Origin: Eurosta solidaginis
Taxonomy: Eukaryota; Arthropoda; Insecta; Diptera; Tephritidae
Assembly (NCBI RefSeq): GCF_040869045.1
Contig: NC_090323.1
Location: 265,612,392-265,676,391, forward strand
Length of the DNA: 64,000 bases
Direction: 5' to 3'
Every line of letters starts with the position of its first letter. Position 1 is the first letter of the stretch. This document shows positions 59,481 to 64,000 of the stretch, piece after piece. Below the pieces are notes generated by a model, which saw only the letters and a list, made by a program, of their open reading frames with translations, did not search any database and was not told the origin of the DNA. Position numbers and translations under genes: made by a program.

Positions 59481-61504
59481 CTCTTTTAAATCCCAATTAA
59501 TAGAATGCTATGAATAAACATACGCAAAAGAGAGAACGTCATGGTGAGTATTAGTAAAACGTATCCGCGCTTGTGGCTAAGATAACAGGTGCCAGGTAGG
59601 AAAGACTACGAAAAAGACCTACAAACCTTGGTATTTATATATTGTAGACTAAAAACCTCTCTAAATCCCTGTTATTCTTTGTCTTATAACAGAAAGTCTT
59701 TAAGTGGCCGCCGTTCGGTGCAAACCCACCTCGTTTGAGGAGTGAGAACTTACTTGTAGGTAGGTAAGCCGTGCTATTTTATATGATTTTGTTAAGCCCT
59801 CTAGCCTTCGTGCCTTCTACATGCCAAGATTTCTATGACTGTGACGTCAGCTTTTATATTCATGACAACATCAAGGGCCCGTTATTTTCAAATCAATGGC
59901 CTTCCCATATTTGTTATTGAAATTGTATGGCCTTACGCTAGGCTTTTTTAGCTTTTTCATTTGAAATGGTGGCAAGTCCCCAATCATGTGCATAGCACGG
60001 TCTATTCAAGAGTGTATTGCATACGGTTTATGGAACTACTGCTCATATCCCTTACCTAGTAGCTTGCTGGCGCTAATGTAGCTGGGAAGACCCTGCCAAG
60101 GTGCGGAAGCACTGCACACATTGTCAATAAACTTAACTCTGTGAAGAAGACCGCAGAGTCTGCGTCAGGGGTAGATATATCAGCATATTCGTACCTCTGT
60201 TATTGGAGACTCTGTGCCAGGGGTAGAGATATTAGCCTATTCGTACCTCTGTTATTGTATCTAGCTGATGGATACTTTCGGAATGCTGAAATGATCAAAT
60301 GTGATGTTGCTCCAACATACGACTGTGGAGGGAAGTGCTCCTAATATAAGCATTGTGACTGCCAATTTCTCTCTGCTAATTTTACTGACTGGTTTTTTTT
60401 TTTTTTGAGTACCACCCACTATACCATAAAGCTATTAAGGAAAAATCAGTCAACCGAAATTTGAGGGCTGATGTAACTTAGCGTTGAAATAGTACGCCCG
60501 TCGATATAAATAAATATAGCGGAACGCCAACCATGGACCAGTTGGGAGCTCGCAGTTTTAACACCTTTGTAGCGTCACAGTAATCGACATTTAAAAGAAG
60601 CGATACTGCTCCTGTAACTTCAGTCTGGCCGCACTTTGCTGAAGACGGACCTGTTGTCTTCATGACCAGGTAGCACCACCCTCGCAGCTCTGTCCAAGTG
60701 CTACCACCTCGCACCATGAACGCTGATCCGTCAAAATCCCGGGATATACAGGAGCACTAACTCGAACAAATCGTTGATGGCCAACTGCCTTTTCGTCAGA
60801 CGGAGCAAGTTTAGGAATGGGACTTGCTAAAAAGCGTGGAAGCAAAATAAAGAAATGTCTGTACCCCGGTTAGGCGAATAAAGTAGTATAGAATGTTGCG
60901 GGTGCTGTATTTGAAGTGGACATCACCGGCTCAAATGCAGAGGATCACGTATAATTTTCTCTTTGCCCATGCGCTTGAGTCAGCAACGTAATCAAAGGAG
61001 ACTCTGGCGATGATCATTTACCCAATTTAAGACGTCAATAGAAATACTATTCCCCCACCGTTACCTACCAGCAAAGGCGCAGGACGATGACTGTAGATAA
61101 TGACGCCACCCTGTCAAAGGTGACTCAGTATACCCGACATCGCCTTAGCAAGTGGAATATCCATTTGGCGGACAAACCGTGTTAAGACGATGGCAAACCA
61201 ACACTATGATATACACCATTCCGACAGTGCGGGAAAAATAATCAATGGAAAAGTCTTCCTACGGGAGCCATTGGACGCAACTTTGACCTGATAATCCGTC
61301 GAGGTGGATAGAATTTGTACTCGAAACAACGGGGAACACTTAAGCTATACTTCAAACGCAAATTTGGCAAATTTTTAAGTAACACAAGTAATAGAAGCTG
61401 AAAACAAGCAGCCATCCTTGTGTTGTTGTGGCCATGCATAAATGCGTGCAGAATCTAAAGTACATGAGAATCTTGCTAGTAGAGCTGAGCTGCTGGCAGT
61501 ACCT
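59481..61504. other. Unassigned DNA
   Basis: Fairly balanced composition with decayed frames on both strands, none recognisable. A near-duplicate stretch (GCGTCAGGGGTAGATATATC and TGCCAGGGGTAGAGATATTA, each followed by ATTCGTACCTCTGTTATTG) lies at about 60160-60260. A T run occurs at 60392-60406. Confidence 0.3.
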
Positions 61505-61518
61505 TCATCCATCACCAA

Positions 61519-61797
61519 ATAAAATAAATAAATGTAAGGCGCGATAACCTCCGAAGTGATCAGGCCGAGCTTCTCTTCCAATTTGCGTCGTGCTCCTCTT
61601 GATTTTTCCTACAAATTGGCCGGACGGGACCTACATATTTTATGCCGTCTTCGAACGGCATCTGCGAGGCAAAAGAAAAAATCTTCTAATTGAAAAACCT
61701 TATTTCTAAAATTTTGATGTTGCTTTGCCCGGAGTATGAACCCAGGGCGTACGGTGTGGTAGGCGGAGTACGCTACCATCACACCACGGTCGCCGCC
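61519..61797 (-). mobile_element. SINE with tRNA-Gly-like head, copy 4, with 14-bp target duplication
   Basis: Minus-strand copy with head, B-box region, the diagnostic CGAACGGCATC... segment and a (ATTT)-rich tail at 61519-61532. TCATCCATCACCAA flanks it at 61505-61518 and 61800-61813, a perfect 14-bp duplication, so it is a fairly recent insertion. An internal deletion removes the CATGGCAGAAATAC region that the other copies keep. Confidence 0.9.
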
Positions 61798-61813
61798 AAT
61801 CATCCATCACCAA

Positions 61814-64000
61814 TCTATGTGAAAAAGCAAAACTCGTGGAAACAAGACCAGATGACCGTGTAAACCATACGTAAGTAAAATAATGAAAAGGGAGCACTCA
61901 CTCTCGGTTGAACTGGTCTTACAACCGGGGCGAATACAGTTCATGCTTTGAACCGACCCAATTCATTTCTCGACATAAATAATTTCATAACGACTCCGTT
62001 GACCTGTCTGCATTCCCTAAACTTTCTAAGTATTTTTTTGTTGTTAGAATAACAAGCACCATTGCAAACCCTTATCGCCTTGGTGCAACACCGCTTGCCT
62101 TTTTATAAACCAGCTGTTATACCTGAATTTAAAAGCTTTTTCCGGTCTACCCACACATTTCATTTTCACAAGGCCAGCAATGCGTGCTTCTGACTCATTC
62201 GTGTGTAAGGACGAAATGCTTTAAAAGTAATGCATTTATGTGAAATATACGCATGCACATCATAAGTATTCATATTCCTATCTCTAATAGCCAAAATATT
62301 TACGTTTTCTTACCTACCTAAAATGTAAATACGCGTAATGGCAATTCATCACTTCAATGTCTAATTTTCTTAAAAATGGGTAAACATAAATGAATTGTTA
62401 AATTTGAAACCACAAAACAGTTGTAGATTTTAAGTACCTATGTGTTGTTGTTGTAAATATAATCGCTTTGTTGTTGTGTAAATAATCGCCTTTTAATTGC
62501 ATCAAATGCATACTTAAAAGGCCGGAACATCTGAGTTTCTTACAAATACAACAACAATTGATAGGCATACTTGCATCGTCGTCAAGGTTGTGGGGATGAA
62601 ATGAAGCAAAAAAATTCGAATATTTGATGGACATAGGCAAGTAAGCACACGCTTATACGGATTATGTATGAAAGGGAGTTCTGTGCGGCAGCCAGGGCTC
62701 CAAAATAAGAGCTTAAGTTAAAGTTGAATAAGATTTCTATGTTTGGTTAGGTTGAGCGGCAAATCCCCAGATTCGCTGAGAATTGTTGACTAGAAACGAT
62801 AGAAATTCGAGTTGGACTGCCCTCGCACTTGGATTTGTCTTATGGAAACTCGAGAAAGCTGTGAGCAACTTACTTTCGCCATGATCTAACAAAAGCTGGG
62901 TAGTAAGTAAAAAAGGTGAATTGATTTCAAAACACCACGTTCCATGCAGCTGCATCAATGGCAACATATATATAAACCTGCTAAATTTTCCTTAGCCTAC
63001 AACTGTTTAACGCAAAGATTGGGCATATTGGAGGAGGGCTTTGGGAACAAATCGTTTATCCAGACTCAAATAGTCGATGTATTTTCAACATTTGAAGTTT
63101 TCCCCTGTCATAAACCGTGTTTTAATTTGAAGTGGTTGAAAGATGATATATATATTAAAATTGGTCTAAGCAGCCGAGAGCAAGGTTGTACAGCCCCCGA
63201 ACACACGCTAGCTGAGTTTACGGCCTTATGAACTTGCGTAATCGTTAAATTCCAAAACCATCAGAGCACTGGATAGTGGCGACCTCCGCTTAGCAGACAC
63301 TACACTGATAATATCTCTTAAATTTACTGATTACCTCGGATTCAGTGCAATAGTCTTTGCCCGATATAAGGTTCAAGATAGTAAATATTCCGGAATGCTC
63401 GTTGTAAGAAAGCCTTTATTTTGCAGACTGCTTATTGTGCCTGTCGCACGTGATCACAATATCCACCGGGTTTTTATTCACTTTACATTCATTGCACAAT
63501 AGCGAGTGGTTTAAAGAATACGATGACATAAGGCCAACCGCCATAAGGTCAATAAAAATTATGACCACTTCATATGGCCTGAAGATTAATTAGGCCATAA
63601 TTATATTTTTACTGCATCGAAGGAACCTGTTTTGAATCTGATTTTTATTAGACCTGAAAATTTTTACATTCAAATGATTCGCAAACCTTTTACCGATCTG
63701 CGCTAATTCCTCTTCTAATTTGACTAAACAAAAATATGGCGCAAAAAACAAAACTAACTAAAATTCCCCAGCTGTTAATATTTTTACACGAGCAAGTACG
63801 AAACGGAATAATTGACCTTGGTCATTTAAGAAAACAGAATGGCCATAATGTCAATACCGTTGACATTGTTAACATTTTAAATTTGACTAGGTGGACCCGT
63901 GCGCGCCTTGCGCAAAAAAAAAAAAAAAAATGGTTTGAAACCTTTTATTAGCCCAGGTCCAGGATTTTTCAAACCATTTTCTCAAATTTTGAAGTTACCT
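61814..64000. other. Unassigned DNA to the window edge
   Basis: Short frames at 62944-63231 and 63736-63951 show no domain. A GGTTAGGTTGAGCGGC word near 62741 echoes the element at 10546. An A run sits at 63914-63930, next to an inverted pair AATGGTTTGAAA/TTTCAAACCATT (about 63929 and 63967). Confidence 0.3.

Overview
The window looks like nuclear DNA from a repeat-rich higher fly, and a tephritid-like acalyptrate is the best guess. The signs are AT-rich intergenic DNA, no operon structure, insect-type transposon relics (hAT, jockey-like and RTE-like non-LTR fragments, solo LTRs, a tRNA-derived SINE), and one convincing protein gene whose closest recognisable relatives are the insect nerfin/INSM zinc-finger factors. 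The species assignment is inference.

The one gene I can defend is an intronless open frame of 562 codons at 51275-52963 (+). It encodes a three-zinc-finger INSM-family protein, most likely Nerfin-1, with a PLDLS CtBP-binding motif. A plausible TATA-like/Inr core promoter lies at 50974-51012 and a six-codon uORF lies in the leader. The downstream 2 kb is the best find in the window. It carries seven perfect 8-mer sites and three 7-mer sites for the miR-279/286/996 seed family, a miR-9-type site with extra 3' pairing, and Pumilio-type elements. Six of the eight miR-279-type sites are followed exactly 20 nt later by a second full or degenerate copy of TAGTCA, as if a microRNA-responsive module had been duplicated along the 3' UTR. 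Nerfin-1 is an established miR-279 target in Drosophila, so the sites and the protein support each other.

The rest is mostly repeat. Region by region: 1-3300 unassigned DNA with an RTE-like relic and a tRNA-like SINE head; 3355-4290 a pyrimidine tract and a ~128-bp tandem repeat; 4420-8945 a 4.5-kb minisatellite with higher-order structure; 9400-10560 tails of several dispersed elements; 11893-13833 a hAT element with a near-perfect 8-bp target duplication and a solo LTR nested inside; 16300-19888 an RNase H relic, a 756-bp inverted repeat and a 2.1-kb dispersed element (copy A); 23810-24301 and 29181-29676 two more LTR copies; 31380-32011 a jockey-like relic; 35663-35934 a foldback; 36104-37911 and 43819-45586 copies B and C of the dispersed element; 38002-38308, 40811-41031, 58778-59112 and 61519-61797 four copies of a SINE with a tRNA-Gly-like head, two with clear target duplications; 40616-41402 a TIR element; 55240-58440 strongly A-skewed DNA with AAAAT-type repeats downstream of the gene.

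All assignments rest on reading the sequence and on memory of protein and microRNA families. No database search was possible.
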